NCBI RefSeq assembly: GCF_029537375.1
Contig: NZ_CP120679.1
Coordinates: forward strand, 2,468,001 to 2,532,000
DNA: 64,000 nucleotides
Direction of reading: 5' to 3'
Source: Bacillus sp. HSf4
GTDB lineage: Bacteria > Bacillota > Bacilli > Bacillales > Bacillaceae
Shown: in pieces, positions 39,362 through 48,964 of the stretch
How positions within the stretch are numbered: position 1 is the first letter of the stretch
Layout of the letters: the number at the start of each line of letters is the position of its first letter
Translations under genes and position numbers: made by a program
The notes under the pieces: model-generated
The model's database searches: none
Told to the model about the DNA's origin: nothing
What the model saw: the letters and a program-made list of their open reading frames with translations, nothing else

Positions 39362-40291
39362 ATGTACATTTTGTTTGCCGTGCTTGGGGCGGCGCTCCTG
39401 CTTCTCTTCACACTGGGCATCTATTTTACGAACCAAATCATGTATATTAAAACACGGACAAATCAATTCATTCTCGAACGGGAAACGGCGGACGGCCATT
39501 ATGCGGAGGAAGAGTTTGAGGCCCTGCCCAAGGAAAGCATCACCCTGCGCTCTATTTACGGCTATGATATTAAAGGATACTATGTCCACCCCAACAAGAC
39601 GAAAAACACCGTCATCATCTGCCACGGGGTCACCATGAATTTGCTGAATTCTATTAAATATATGAATTTGTTTTTGGAGCTCGGCTGGAATGCCGTCATC
39701 TATGACCATCGCAGACACGGGATGAGCGGCGGAAAAACGACAAGCTACGGCTACTATGAAAAACATGACTTGAAAACGGTGGTCGACTGGCTGAGAAAAC
39801 GGAACGGGAATGATGCGCTCATCGGCATCCATGGCGAATCAATGGGCGCCGTGACGACGCTACTATATGCCGGCATGGCCGATGACGCTGCCGATTTTTA
39901 TATCGCCGACTGCCCGTTCGCTACTTTTGAAGAGCAGCTGATCTACCGTCTGAAGGAGGATTTCCGCCTGCCCGGCACGCCGATTCTCCCGCTTGCCAAC
40001 CTTTTTTTGAAATGGCGGGACGGCTACCGGATCCGCGATGTTGCGCCTCTTTCGGTCATCGATCAAATTCATAAGCCGGTGCTGTTCATCCACAGCAAAG
40101 ATGACGACTACATCCCGGCGGAATCAAGCGAGACGCTCTACGAGAAAAAAACCGGGGAGAAACAGCTGTACATCGCCGAAAAAGGAGCGCACGCGATGAG
40201 CTACACGCAAAACCGGAACAGCTACAAAAAAGCGGTTCGGGAATTTCTCCAGAACGTCACAGGCATGAACAAAGAAAGCGAACGGGCATAA
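39362..40291 (+). CDS. yqkD: Alpha/beta hydrolase YqkD
   Basis: 309 residues. N-terminal membrane anchor (LFAVLGAALLLLFTLGIYF), then an alpha/beta-hydrolase domain with oxyanion HG (ICHGVT), nucleophile elbow G-E-S160-M-G, a DDDYIP acid loop and EKGAHAMSY with the His. Resembles bacterial BAAT-like serine hydrolases. Substrate unknown. Binding site AAAGGAAG. Confidence 0.9.
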   Translation: MYILFAVLGAALLLLFTLGIYFTNQIMYIKTRTNQFILERETADGHYAEEEFEALPKESITLRSIYGYDIKGYYVHPNKTKNTVIICHGVTMNLLNSIKYMNLFLELGWNAVIYDHRRHGMSGGKTTSYGYYEKHDLKTVVDWLRKRNGNDALIGIHGESMGAVTTLLYAGMADDAADFYIADCPFATFEEQLIYRLKEDFRLPGTPILPLANLFLKWRDGYRIRDVAPLSVIDQIHKPVLFIHSKDDDYIPAESSETLYEKKTGEKQLYIAEKGAHAMSYTQNRNSYKKAVREFLQNVTGMNKESERA

Positions 40292-40309
40292 AGACCCATT
40301 CGCTTTTTT
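40275..40309 (+). terminator. Intrinsic terminator after yqkD
   Basis: AAAGCGAACGGG / CCCATTCGCTTT stem overlapping the stop codon, then TTTTG. It may also act for yqkC from the other side. Confidence 0.8.
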
Positions 40310-40312
40310 GCA

Positions 40313-40564
40313 TTACAGGATATCTGTAATGTCTTTCATATTCTCGCCGATCCAGGCAATGGCCGACTCAATCGTATCGAATTCCTTTGTTTCAAAGGTC
40401 ATTTCATCCTGAAGGAGCCAAACATCCTTTTGGACGGATTCTGTTCCGCCGATTGACCAATGGAGAAGGCTGTATGGATGATTTTGATGTAAAAACGATA
40501 CCCATGTTTTGTTTTGAGCGGTTTGTTTTAACGATTTCACCTTTTGATTCAAAAAAAACGCCAC
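40313..40564 (-). CDS. yqkC: YqkC family protein
   Basis: 83 residues, no signal or membrane segment; [17 protein letters not shown] and a C-terminal acidic helix ([17 protein letters not shown]). Function unknown. One base after the yqkB stop, so co-transcribed. Confidence 0.85.
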   Translation of the reverse strand: MAFFLNQKVKSLKQTAQNKTWVSFLHQNHPYSLLHWSIGGTESVQKDVWLLQDEMTFETKEFDTIESAIAWIGENMKDITDIL

Positions 40565-40565
40565 C

Positions 40566-40889
40566 CTATTTCACTAAAATACTCATTCTCGGAGAAAGCA
40601 CCTGGGCCGGACTTTTCAGCATCAGCGCCCCCGCTTTCTCATAATAGTCGATCGTCATCGCTTCATCAAAAAAGACTTTTTGCGATGATTGGATATAAAC
40701 GGGAATCCCGTTTGTTTTTAACGGCTCACATGTTCCCGACAACTCGTCTGTCAGCCAAAGGACGGGAACGCCGCTGACCGCGCATCCGCAGCCTTCTGAA
40801 TCATAGCGGAGCTGGATTTTTTTATCCGGGTAGGCCGCTTTCGCTTGTTGAATGGCTTGTTTGGCCTGTTCGGTGATTTCAAGCTGCAT
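40566..40889 (-). CDS. yqkB: HesB/IscA-like protein YqkB
   Basis: 107 residues. The fold resembles the A-type iron-sulfur carriers ([29 protein letters not shown]), but the usual C-terminal C-G-C pair is absent; the two Cys are in the middle (G-C-G-C). It may therefore not be a classical cluster carrier. Two ATGs in a row; the second gives the B. subtilis length. Confidence 0.85.
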   Translation of the reverse strand: MQLEITEQAKQAIQQAKAAYPDKKIQLRYDSEGCGCAVSGVPVLWLTDELSGTCEPLKTNGIPVYIQSSQKVFFDEAMTIDYYEKAGALMLKSPAQVLSPRMSILVK

Positions 40890-41000
40890 CATATCATATC
40901 CTTTTGTTTTATTTTACCGACATTGTACCACATGATCAGGCCAAAGCGCATGGTTTCCGGGCTTCAGACATACATATGGAAGAGGATCGGAGGTGGAGAG

Positions 41001-41198
41001 ATGTCAAAAAAAGCGCAGATTAAAGTGACGGATCACGGCGGATTCAGAGTGACGGGAGAAGTTGAACTGATCGACATGGAAGGAAATCCATTTCCTAAAA
41101 AAGCGGCTTTTTCCCTGTGCAGATGTGGAAAATCGCTGAAAATGCCATATTGTGACGGAAGCCATAAAGGCACGTTCGACTCTTGTGTCAGAGCCTGA
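41001..41198 (+). CDS. CDGSH iron-sulfur domain protein
   Basis: 65 residues with the complete 2Fe-2S motif C40-x-C42-x8-C51-D-G-S-H55. Small soluble mitoNEET-like proteins of this type bind a redox-active 2Fe-2S cluster through three Cys and one His. GGAGG before the ATG. Placed between yqkB (Fe-S carrier-like) and yqkA. Confidence 0.88.
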   Translation: MSKKAQIKVTDHGGFRVTGEVELIDMEGNPFPKKAAFSLCRCGKSLKMPYCDGSHKGTFDSCVRA

Positions 41199-41215
41199 AG
41201 CCGGAAGGGGCGTCA

Positions 41216-42184
41216 CTAGTCCCTTTCGGCTTTGCCCCACCCTTTAGCCAGACGCTCCGTCTCTTTGATCCAGCCGGCTTTGCCGTTGACATAGCAATTG
41301 ATTTGCCGCGGAAACCTCTTCGCCAGCCTTTTTTTCAATTCTGCGTACTCTTCCGCCCGCTCCGGATGGGCGATTAAATAATCCCTAAACAATAGATGCC
41401 GCCTGATATCAGGATGCCCGCTTTCATAAATGTGCACGTGGTGTGTCCGGTTTCGCCCGCCTTTTTGAAAATATCTTCTTCCTGGAATACCGTTTTCACC
41501 TTTCGCTTCATAGCCGAGCAACTCCATCCCTTTTTCAAAGCGGGCGCAAGATCCGATATCCTTCACTTCGAGCAAAATATCAATGACCGGTTTGGCGCTC
41601 ATGCCCGGAATCGACGTGCTGCCGATATGATGGGTGTGAACAATTTCATCACGGTAAAGCGCTTCAAGCTGTCGCTTTTCTTTGATAAATTCATGCTTCC
41701 ACTCTTTGTGGTAAGGCACGACTTCAACCTTTCTCGGCGCATGCAGAAAAAACTTTGAAAGAACAACCCCTTTTTCAGGCTCAAACTGCTCCATCTCAGT
41801 AAACCCCAGCTTTTGATACAGCGCTTTTGCCGGTTCATTGCGCGCTCCTGTGGTCACCTCGAACACCTCTGCTTCATCTTCCATCAGGACATAGTGAAGC
41901 AGCGCCAAGGCGATCCCTTTTCGAACATGAGCTGGATGAACGGCCAGCCTGCAAATGACAAGCTTTCCAGCCGCTAATGTGTATGAAGCTATTCCTGTCA
42001 AGACTCCGCCTTCAAACGAGCCGATAAATGTTTCATCTGTGTTGCTGATGTCAGAGACCGTTTCATACAGCTGCGGAATCCCGTCAAATTGAATGATCTC
42101 CGCTTCTTTTTGATAGGCCGGGATTTGAACATTTAAAATGAAGCGGGCGGTATCAGGATCTTTTTGATTGAGCAATTGAATCAT
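41216..42184 (-). CDS. yqkA: GNAT-GrpB (UPF0157) fusion protein YqkA
   Basis: 322 residues in two domains: a GNAT acetyltransferase (1-150; LAVHPAHVRKGIALALL acetyl-CoA loop) and a GrpB/UPF0157 domain, a nucleotidyltransferase-like fold (155-320; HHIGSTSIPGMSAKPVIDILLEV). The same fusion is seen in B. subtilis YqkA. What it modifies is unknown. Overlaps the yqjZ stop by 4 bases, in the yqjY-yqjZ-yqkA series. Confidence 0.9.
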   Translation of the reverse strand: MIQLLNQKDPDTARFILNVQIPAYQKEAEIIQFDGIPQLYETVSDISNTDETFIGSFEGGVLTGIASYTLAAGKLVICRLAVHPAHVRKGIALALLHYVLMEDEAEVFEVTTGARNEPAKALYQKLGFTEMEQFEPEKGVVLSKFFLHAPRKVEVVPYHKEWKHEFIKEKRQLEALYRDEIVHTHHIGSTSIPGMSAKPVIDILLEVKDIGSCARFEKGMELLGYEAKGENGIPGRRYFQKGGRNRTHHVHIYESGHPDIRRHLLFRDYLIAHPERAEEYAELKKRLAKRFPRQINCYVNGKAGWIKETERLAKGWGKAERD

Positions 42185-42531
42185 CGCGATTCCTCTCTAT
42201 CGACACCCTCAGCTTCCGAAAAACGTGCGCTTTCCACCTTCGCTACGCGCACCGCAAAGTCAGCATACCATTCTTTTCGTCCCCTTTCCTTCGCGTGCAA
42301 GTGTTCTGTGTGATACTTCCAGCCGTCAATGGCTTCAAGGCTTTCCCAATAGGAAACCGTTATCCCGTTGCCGTTTTTGTCCTTCACACTTTCCGCTCCC
42401 AAGAAACCGGGCTGGGCTTCGGCGAGCTTTACCATGTGTGCGGCCGTCTTTTCGTAGCCGTTATCCCCATCTGTTCTGACGGATGTGAAAATCACCGCGT
42501 AATACGGCGGCTCAGGTGTTTTTGAAATCAT
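42181..42531 (-). CDS. yqjZ: Antibiotic-biosynthesis-monooxygenase-like protein YqjZ
   Basis: 116 residues; ferredoxin-like ABM domain (YYAVIFTSVRT, EAQPGFLGAESVKD, YWESLEAIDGWKYHTEHLHAK). Such proteins range from heme-degrading enzymes to small oxygenases; no catalytic assignment can be made. AGGAGG six bases before the ATG chosen; two earlier in-frame ATGs are too near or before the site. Confidence 0.87.
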   Translation of the reverse strand: MISKTPEPPYYAVIFTSVRTDGDNGYEKTAAHMVKLAEAQPGFLGAESVKDKNGNGITVSYWESLEAIDGWKYHTEHLHAKERGRKEWYADFAVRVAKVESARFSEAEGVDREESR

Positions 42532-42548
42532 GTTCATCCTCCTTTTGT

Positions 42549-43019
42549 TCACAGCTCTTTTACAAACAGAACACGATCTTGATTCGGTCCGTCATAATTT
42601 GAAAACACATGGATGCCGTCCGATATTTTATCTCCTTTTTCGATTGAAAATCCCATTTTCCGGTGATAAGCGATGGACACTTTGTTGACAGGCGAAGTGA
42701 TGCAACGGACTGTCTTGCACCCCGCCTCCTTCGCTTTCCGGTAAAAGGCTTCATAAAGTTTTTTGCCGACTTGGATTTTTCTGTAATCCGGATGAACACC
42801 GACAAAATGAATATACGATTCTTCCGGATTAGTCTGTGATAAAAAGCCGATCAGAAAGCCGATCAAATCTCCGCCTTTCTCAGCTATAAAACTCGTATGT
42901 TGAAAATGGTCGAAAAATAATCTCGGCAGTTTATCCTGCATGTTCCTTCCGCCCCACCAATCGTTAATGACCGGTGCAACCTTTTCATAATCTGCAGCTT
43001 CGGCATGGCGAATCAGCAC
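42549..43019 (-). CDS. yqjY: GNAT acetyltransferase YqjY
   Basis: 156 residues, GNAT fold: [31 protein letters not shown] (acetyl-CoA loop) and [18 protein letters not shown]. Substrate unknown. First gene of yqjY-yqjZ-yqkA; gene order matches B. subtilis. Confidence 0.9.
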   Translation of the reverse strand: MLIRHAEAADYEKVAPVINDWWGGRNMQDKLPRLFFDHFQHTSFIAEKGGDLIGFLIGFLSQTNPEESYIHFVGVHPDYRKIQVGKKLYEAFYRKAKEAGCKTVRCITSPVNKVSIAYHRKMGFSIEKGDKISDGIHVFSNYDGPNQDRVLFVKEL

Positions 43020-43061
43020 TGTTCAACTCCCCCTTGTCACCTGAATGTTTCACTCGGACTT

Positions 43062-43169
43062 CTACCGGTACTCGTTCCTTGTTGCCTCCGCAATCAGCTT
43101 GTCATGATAATCGGCATCCCTTTTGCCGCGGGTGGAAAGGATTGCGAGCACAATCGGGTCACCTTGCAC
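43062..43169 (-). pseudogene. C-terminal remnant of a class A beta-lactamase (penicillinase)
   Basis: The minus strand reads VQGDPIVLAILSTRGKRDAD then YHDKLIAEATRNEYR and stop. This is the tail of the Bacillus class A penicillinase (K-G-D-P-V-V-L-A-V-L-S-S-R-D-K-K-D-A-x-Y-D-D-K-L-I-A-E-A-T). Nothing upstream of it continues the protein, and no SxxK or KTG box is present, so only about 35 codons survive. Confidence 0.75.
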
Positions 43170-43488
43170 CCTTGCGGATCACCCCTTTATCAATAGATAT
43201 TATGTTCTATTATAACGTTTTTTTCTTCCGCTCCGCCATTTTAATACGTCAGCAGATTAATAGGATAAAGCTCTTAGTTCTTATTCAACAGAACAAACAT
43301 TTCCGCTCCCCTCTGGGAAAGCTCCTCTCTCCTTGTCCTAAAGAGGTCAGCAGGAAGCGGCGGGAAAGTAGTGTTTCATATACTGCTCTTTTTTCGGGTG
43401 GAAAAATAGATAGATGTACACTTCTTTGTCATATGTTCGTTTTATAGAATTGTCGTTGTGAATTTACTATTATTGAGGAGGAGAGACA
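43170..43488. other. Leader region upstream of the lipase gene
   Basis: No gene. Likely contains the lipase promoter; the plus strand is AT-rich and the coding part follows GAGGAGGAGAG. Confidence 0.4.
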
Positions 43489-44124
43489 ATGCGTCGTCAT
43501 TCATTTTTATCCATTCTATTGATTTGCATGCTGTCTGTTGTTTCCGTATTTTCGCTAAGGACTCCAACAGCTTCCGCCGCTTCCCACAATCCCGTTGTCA
43601 TGGTTCACGGCATCGGCGGAGCCGATTATAATTTCATCGGCATCAAATCGTATTTGCAATCTAACGGGTGGTCAAGCAATCAGCTTTATGCCGTCAACTT
43701 TTTCGATAAAACCGGAAACAACCTCAACAACGGGCCGAAACTATCTGAATACGTCAAACAGGTCTTAAATAAGACGGGAGCGGAGAAAGTCGACATCGTC
43801 GCCCACAGTATGGGCGGGGCCAACACCCTCTATTACATTAAAAACCTGGACGGCGGAGATAAAATAGAAAATGTCGTCACGATCGGAGGAGCGAACCGGT
43901 TGGTCACAAACAAAGCGCTGCCGGGAACCGATCCTGATCAAAAGATTTTGTACACATCCATTTACAGCACGAGCGATCTCATCGTCTTAAACAGCCTTTC
44001 TAAATTGGAAGGGGCCAAAAATATCCAGATCTCGGGCGTAAGCCATGTCGGTCTGCTGTTCAGCAGCAAAGTGAACGCCCTCATCAAAGAGGGTCTGACA
44101 GGCGGAGGCCAAAATACCAATTAA
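43489..44124 (+). CDS. lipA: Secreted lipase, family I.4 (LipA type)
   Basis: Small extracellular triacylglycerol lipase without a lid. 211 residues; signal peptide of 30 (cleavage after TASA), mature protein beginning [11 protein letters not shown]. The nucleophile elbow is A-H-S107-M-G, and D163 and H186 complete the triad; in mature numbering these are S77, D133 and H156, exactly the B. subtilis LipA positions. Ends GGGQNTN as in LipA. Strong GAGGAGGAG binding site; own terminator. Confidence 0.96.
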   Translation: MRRHSFLSILLICMLSVVSVFSLRTPTASAASHNPVVMVHGIGGADYNFIGIKSYLQSNGWSSNQLYAVNFFDKTGNNLNNGPKLSEYVKQVLNKTGAEKVDIVAHSMGGANTLYYIKNLDGGDKIENVVTIGGANRLVTNKALPGTDPDQKILYTSIYSTSDLIVLNSLSKLEGAKNIQISGVSHVGLLFSSKVNALIKEGLTGGGQNTN

Positions 44125-44125
44125 T

Positions 44126-44170
44126 GTGAAAAACCTTGGAGAGACAAGCCTCTTCAAGGTTTCACTTTTA
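44126..44170 (+). terminator. Intrinsic terminator after lipA
   Basis: GTGAAAAACCTTG / CAAGGTTTCAC stem (one bulge) followed by TTTT. Confidence 0.75.
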
Positions 44171-44311
44171 GAAAGCACCATGTACGGTTTAAACTTTTCA
44201 TCCGCGCAAAGCCCCTCTCTTTTTGTCCACCTGACGTGAAATAAAAAGGACTCTAAATAAACGCACCCTGTGATCGTTCATTCAGTGTCCGCGGAAGCCC
44301 ACCGGTATGTT

Positions 44312-44524
44312 TTATTCTACAATGATTTCAAAGACTCTTTGTTCAAGGTTGTATTTAGCATCCTGGAAGGAAAATTTATAATCATCCGTTTCAGCATCAG
44401 GTGAAAGCCAAGCTCCGTATTTTCTGATTGTCTGGACGATATCTTCAATTTCAGCGGGAGTGAATTCTCCGATGTCCGTGCCTTCATTTTCGGCAGTATG
44501 GCGTATTTTAACTGTAATCCGCAT
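44312..44524 (-). CDS. Small acidic protein of unknown function
   Basis: 70 residues from MRITVKIRHTAENEGTDIG, with AAGGAG eight bases upstream. Two beta strands at the ends and a central acidic helix (TPAEIEDIVQTIRKYGAWL). No membrane segment. I do not recognise the family. Stands alone on the minus strand between lipA and the ABC operon. Confidence 0.7.
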   Translation of the reverse strand: MRITVKIRHTAENEGTDIGEFTPAEIEDIVQTIRKYGAWLSPDAETDDYKFSFQDAKYNLEQRVFEIIVE

Positions 44525-44735
44525 CACTATGGCTCCTTTCACTTGCTGTTTCAACATCTTATTAACAGCATATTTTTTTTCTCTGAAAATCGTGCCATTA
44601 ACTCTTTCGTTTCACATTATTCGGGCTTTCTTTTTTACAGACCTTTTTTTAGGGAAAAGCCGGCCTGTCCGACGATAAAATTGTGATCATGCAGAAGCCC
44701 CGCTAAAATCCAAATTGCCGGGGCAAAAATTCCTG

Positions 44736-44764
44736 TTTACAAAGGAGAAAATATCCCCTATGAT
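44736..44764 (+). promoter_or_regulatory. Sigma-A promoter of the Nik/Opp-type ABC operon
   Basis: TTTACA, 17-base spacer, TATGAT; transcript start expected near 44770, just at the Zur-type box. Confidence 0.65.
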
Positions 44765-44773
44765 AATGAAGAT

Positions 44774-44794
44774 AAATCGTAACTATTACTTTTT
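44774..44794. promoter_or_regulatory. Zur-box-like operator
   Basis: AAATCGTAACTATTACTTTTT; compared with the B. subtilis Zur box (TCGTAAT n ATTACGA in an A/T frame) the left half matches 6 of 7 and the right half 5 of 7. Located directly after the -10, so bound Zur would block the operon in zinc-replete cells. Confidence 0.6.
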
Positions 44795-44807
44795 GGAGGT
44801 GTAACAT

Positions 44808-46349
44808 ATGAATTACATAGCAAAGCGCTTCATCATGCCGATTGTTTCCCTTTTCCTGCTCGCTTCCTGCTCTCTCGGAGGCGCTGATTCAACCGCTGAA
44901 AACCAGGAAGGTGATGCGAAGAAACTCACCTTTCTTTTCAATATTCCGAGTCAAACCCTTGATCCGAATTTGGATGTCAATTATACCGCCGTCCGTGCAG
45001 GTGTCAGCGAAACGCTTGTCAAAATCAGTTCCGAGTTAACCATCGAGCCGTGGCTGGCAAAGGATTGGAAAAGCAAAGACGGGCAGACGTGGATTTTCAC
45101 TCTTAAAGGCAATCTGACGTTTCAAAACGGCAAAAAAGCGGATGCAAATGCGGTAAAAGCGTCTTTGGAACGAACGATACGCGACAGCGAAGCCATGAAG
45201 AACGCTTTAAAGATCAAAGACATGAAAGCGGATGGACAAACATTGACCATTACAACGCAAGAGCCTTTTCCCGAATTCCCTTCAGAATTGGTTCATCCGA
45301 ATACATCGATCATCGACGTCAGTGCGGGCGATATCGCTCAAAAACCGGTCGGAACAGGGCCTTTCCAAGTTTCCTCCTTTGAGGCCGGCCATAAGATTGA
45401 ACTTGAACGATATGACGATTATTGGGACGGAAAACCAAAGCTGAAGCACGTCACATTCGCGTTTAATGAAGACGCAAACGCCCGCGTCATGGCTCTTCAG
45501 TCAAAAGATGCCGACATTATTTACAGGCCGAGTATTGAGAATATTGAACATATTCAAAAGGATTCATCAATTATTGTTGATTCGGTGCCGAGCCTGCGTG
45601 TTCACCAGATTCTCTACAATACAAAGAAGGAGGAGCTCGCCGATCGTCACCTGCGCCGAGCCTTTGATGCATTATTGGACCGCAAAGAAATCGCAGAAAG
45701 CATTTTAAACGGACATGCCCAGCCTGCGGACGGCCCTTTTTTGGCCGACTTCCCGTTTGCCTCTGGCAAGGTTCAGAAGCCAAGCGGACTGAAAGCTGCA
45801 AAAGCGGAACTGAAAAAAGCGGGCTACCAGCTTGAAAACGGCAAAGCCGTGAAGGATGGAAAAGCCTTATCTTTTACACTGCTAACCTATCAGTCTCGTC
45901 CGGAATTGCCTTTAATCGCGCAAATACTTGAGTCAAATGCGAAGGAACTGGGTATTTCGATTAAGATTCAGCAGGTGGAAAATATCGACGAGTATTTGGC
46001 GAAAAACAAGGATTGGGATTTGGCGACATACAGCTCGATGACCGCGCCTAGAGGCGACGCCGGCTATTTGCTGAACACCGCCTATATACCGAATGGCGCT
46101 TTAAACTACAGCGGGATCGAAAATCAAACCTTGATCAAATGGATTGAGGAATTCAACCGTACCATTGAGGAACAAAAGCGGAACCGCCTCGCCAAAAAAG
46201 CGGCTGAATTGATCGAGAAGGAGACGCTGAACTCTTTCCTCGTCACTCCGCAAAACATCACAGCCTATCAAAAGGATGTATTAAACTGGAAAACCAGCCA
46301 AAGTGAATATTATATGCTGACGAAGGATTTGGATGTGAAAACGAAATGA
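44808..46349 (+). CDS. Nickel/peptide-type ABC transporter substrate-binding lipoprotein
   Basis: 513 residues. Lipobox LLAS-C21 marks a membrane-anchored lipoprotein. SBP family 5 (OppA/NikA/CntA): LDPNLDVNYTAVRAGVSETLVKIS, TWIFTLKGNLTFQNGKKADA and GTGPFQVSSFEAGHKIELERYDDYW are characteristic. It delivers peptide, metal-chelate or metallophore cargo to the permease encoded next. With the Zur-like operator, zinc complexes are the best guess. Overlaps the next gene by 4 bases (ATGA). Confidence 0.9.
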   Translation: MNYIAKRFIMPIVSLFLLASCSLGGADSTAENQEGDAKKLTFLFNIPSQTLDPNLDVNYTAVRAGVSETLVKISSELTIEPWLAKDWKSKDGQTWIFTLKGNLTFQNGKKADANAVKASLERTIRDSEAMKNALKIKDMKADGQTLTITTQEPFPEFPSELVHPNTSIIDVSAGDIAQKPVGTGPFQVSSFEAGHKIELERYDDYWDGKPKLKHVTFAFNEDANARVMALQSKDADIIYRPSIENIEHIQKDSSIIVDSVPSLRVHQILYNTKKEELADRHLRRAFDALLDRKEIAESILNGHAQPADGPFLADFPFASGKVQKPSGLKAAKAELKKAGYQLENGKAVKDGKALSFTLLTYQSRPELPLIAQILESNAKELGISIKIQQVENIDEYLAKNKDWDLATYSSMTAPRGDAGYLLNTAYIPNGALNYSGIENQTLIKWIEEFNRTIEEQKRNRLAKKAAELIEKETLNSFLVTPQNITAYQKDVLNWKTSQSEYYMLTKDLDVKTK

Positions 46350-47287
46350 AGCAGATTGCCAAGCGGCTGTTTGAACTGATCCTGTTCTTATTCATGCTTT
46401 CATTTATCAGCTTTGTCTTTATGAAAGCAGCTCCCGGCGATCCGGTGAAACAGATGCTTCGCGTGGATGACGTGGCAGTGACAAATGAGCAGATAGAGGA
46501 ATTCAGAGAAGAACTCGGATTGAACAAACCGGTCTATATTCAATATTGGAACTGGTTTAAGCGTTTTTTCCAATTTGATTTAGGACATTCCTATACGACC
46601 CGCCAGCCCGTCATCGACGAGCTCGGCCAAAAGTTCCCGGCGACATTGCTTTTGACCGGTACATCTCTTCTCATCATGCTGCTGATTTCCGTGCCGGTCG
46701 GAACGCTTTCCGCTTTATACCGGGATCGATGGGTCGATCATCTCGGCCGCTTGCTCGCTTTAGTCGGAGCCGCACTCCCCAGCTTTTGGCTCGGATTGAT
46801 TTTGATTGATCTTTTTTCAGTGAGGCTGAATTGGCTGCCGTCGATGGGGGCCGGAACGTTCAAACATCTGATTCTCCCCTCTCTCACGCTTGGAATCGCA
46901 ATGTCGGGCGTTTATGTCCGGCTTGTGCGGTCAAGCTTAATTGAAAGCCTTGGACAGGATTTCATCAGGTCGGCAAGGGCACGCGGCATCAGTGAAGCGA
47001 GAATTTTCTTCTTTCATGCGTTTCGCCACTGCCTGATCCCTGTGATTACGATATTCGGGACGAGCCTTGGCAGCCTGCTCGGCGGAACGGTGATTATTGA
47101 AGTCCTTTTCGCCTTTCCCGGCGTCGGCAAGCTTGTCGTTGATGCCATCATTCAGCGCGATTACCCGATCATCCAGGGCTATATTCTTTTCATGGGAATC
47201 ACAGTCGTTCTGATCAATCTTTTGGTTGACCTCTCCTATCGGTACCTCAATCCGGAAATTCGCTTAAAGGAGGCTGGACGCCGATGA
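46346..47287 (+). CDS. ABC permease, NikB/DppB type
   Basis: 313 residues, six membrane helices, ABC-transporter inner-membrane fold. The EAA loop SARARGISEARIFFFHAFRH contacts the ATPases. The N-terminal helix plus KAAPGDPVKQML is typical of the first permease in this family. Translationally coupled to both neighbours. Confidence 0.92.
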   Translation: MKQIAKRLFELILFLFMLSFISFVFMKAAPGDPVKQMLRVDDVAVTNEQIEEFREELGLNKPVYIQYWNWFKRFFQFDLGHSYTTRQPVIDELGQKFPATLLLTGTSLLIMLLISVPVGTLSALYRDRWVDHLGRLLALVGAALPSFWLGLILIDLFSVRLNWLPSMGAGTFKHLILPSLTLGIAMSGVYVRLVRSSLIESLGQDFIRSARARGISEARIFFFHAFRHCLIPVITIFGTSLGSLLGGTVIIEVLFAFPGVGKLVVDAIIQRDYPIIQGYILFMGITVVLINLLVDLSYRYLNPEIRLKEAGRR

Positions 47288-48120
47288 GAAAAAACGTCAA
47301 ACACGTATTCCGCTCAAAAACAAGACTGCCAGAACTTATACTGCTGCTGTTTTTTGCCGCACTGTTTACAGCCCCCTTCTTTTTGCCGTTCGATCCGCTC
47401 CGCACCGATATGGCAAACCGGCTCCAGCCGATCAGTATTCAGCATTGGCTCGGGACCGATCATTTGGGAAGGGACTTATTTTCCCGGATGATCGCCGGTG
47501 CGAAAGCGACGGTCGGCACCGCCTTGGCCGCGATTCTGATCTCCGTTTTCATAGGTGTTCCCGCCGGACTCGCCTCCGGCTTTTTCGGCGGACGGCTGGA
47601 CCGGATTATTATGAGAATCGTTGACGCTGTTATGGCATTTCCCGAGTATATTGTCGCGATTGTCTTAAGCGGTTTGCTTGGCCCGGGCCTGATGAACTTA
47701 ATATTGGCCGTCGTCGCTGTCAAATGGGTCGGCTATGCGAGGCTGGTCCGCAGCACGGTTTTTGCGGAAAAACAAAAAGACTATATCGCTTTGGCCGAGC
47801 TCACGGGCTTACGGTCCGGAGCGATTTTAAAAAAACACCTGCTGCCCCACGTTCTCGGGAATGTTTCTGTGCTTGCCACCCTTGACATTGGAAAAACGGT
47901 GTTAATGATTGCCGCCCTGTCCTATATCGGACTGGGTGCCCAGCCTCCATACCCGGAATGGGGCGCCATGCTGAACGACGGAAAAAACTACTTTTTGCAT
48001 GCGCCACAGCTCATGATGATCCCCGGCTTTGCGATCATGCTCATCGTCCTCTTGTCAAACCTGTACGGCGATCGCTTAAGAGACCGGTTTGATGTCAAAA
48101 ACAACAAAGGAGTTTCTTAA
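47284..48120 (+). CDS. ABC permease, NikC/DppC type
   Basis: 278 residues, six membrane helices; TDHLGRDLFSRMIAGAKATV (OppC N-terminal motif) and the EAA-like loop ALAELTGLRSGAILKKHLLP. Heterodimer partner of the preceding permease, overlapping it by 4 bases. Confidence 0.92.
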   Translation: MRKNVKHVFRSKTRLPELILLLFFAALFTAPFFLPFDPLRTDMANRLQPISIQHWLGTDHLGRDLFSRMIAGAKATVGTALAAILISVFIGVPAGLASGFFGGRLDRIIMRIVDAVMAFPEYIVAIVLSGLLGPGLMNLILAVVAVKWVGYARLVRSTVFAEKQKDYIALAELTGLRSGAILKKHLLPHVLGNVSVLATLDIGKTVLMIAALSYIGLGAQPPYPEWGAMLNDGKNYFLHAPQLMMIPGFAIMLIVLLSNLYGDRLRDRFDVKNNKGVS

Positions 48121-48121
48121 T

Positions 48122-48964
48122 ATGCCGATTTTATCCATTGAGAGCTTATCGATCAGCTCTCGGCAGCAAACCATTGTCAAAAACGTTTCTTTTTCGATTG
48201 GCGAAGGGGAATGGCTCGCGCTGCTCGGGGAAAGCGGCAGCGGAAAAAGCCTGACCGCGTCAGCCATCACCGGGCTGCTTCCGGACGGATTAACGGCGTC
48301 CGGCGGAGATGTGCGATTCATGGGGCATCATATGCTTCAGGCCGGCCGCAAAGCGCTCCAGCGCATGCGCGGAAAAGAGATCGCCTGCATTTTTCAGGAT
48401 TCTCACGGGGCATTCACCCCTTTTATAAGAGTCGGAAGACAAATTGATGAAATGGTCAAAACACATACGAATTGGCCGAAGAAAAAGCGAAAAGAAGCGA
48501 TTCTCCGCTCTTTTCAAGATGTCTCTCTTCCGGAAAACAGAGTATATGAAAGCTACCCGTTTCAATTGAGCGGCGGACAGCTGCAAAGGGCTGCGATCGC
48601 TCAAGCGATGGTGCTCCGGCCGAAGCTTTTAATCGCCGACGAACCGACGACGGCTTTGGACAGCATCACGGCGGCGGACGTTTTAAAGCAGTTGGCCGTA
48701 CTGCGCGCTAAAACAAACTGTGCGATCCTTTTTATCACCCATGACTTGAGGCTTGTCAAAAAATATGCCGACAAGGCGGCCGTCATGCAAAACGGGGAAA
48801 TTGTTGAAACCGGCTTAACCGCCGACTTCATCAACCATCCAAAACACGAATACACGAAGCGTCTATTCGCGGCCGTTCCGCCGCTTGAAAACCCTCCGCT
48901 CAGGCTGATGGCACAGCCTGCAGAAAAGAAAACGGCGCTTTCGGGAACAGGAGGTGCTTCATGA
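48122..48964 (+). CDS. ABC ATPase, NikD/DppD type
   Basis: 280 residues. Walker [10 protein letters not shown]-loop FQDSHGAF, signature [12 protein letters not shown], Walker B LLIADEPTTALD. First of the ATPase pair. Start ATG right after the permease stop with AGGAG nine bases upstream. Confidence 0.93.
   Translation: MPILSIESLSISSRQQTIVKNVSFSIGEGEWLALLGESGSGKSLTASAITGLLPDGLTASGGDVRFMGHHMLQAGRKALQRMRGKEIACIFQDSHGAFTPFIRVGRQIDEMVKTHTNWPKKKRKEAILRSFQDVSLPENRVYESYPFQLSGGQLQRAAIAQAMVLRPKLLIADEPTTALDSITAADVLKQLAVLRAKTNCAILFITHDLRLVKKYADKAAVMQNGEIVETGLTADFINHPKHEYTKRLFAAVPPLENPPLRLMAQPAEKKTALSGTGGAS

Noticed and set aside
42974..43447. 157-codon plus-strand frame before lipA
   Set aside because: Antisense to the penicillinase remnant and the yqjY start; no family and no site.
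44759..44780. Fur box (TGATAATGAAGATAA) at the ABC operon promoter
   Set aside because: Only the left half fits the Fur 7-1-7 pattern; the overlapping Zur-type repeat fits better.
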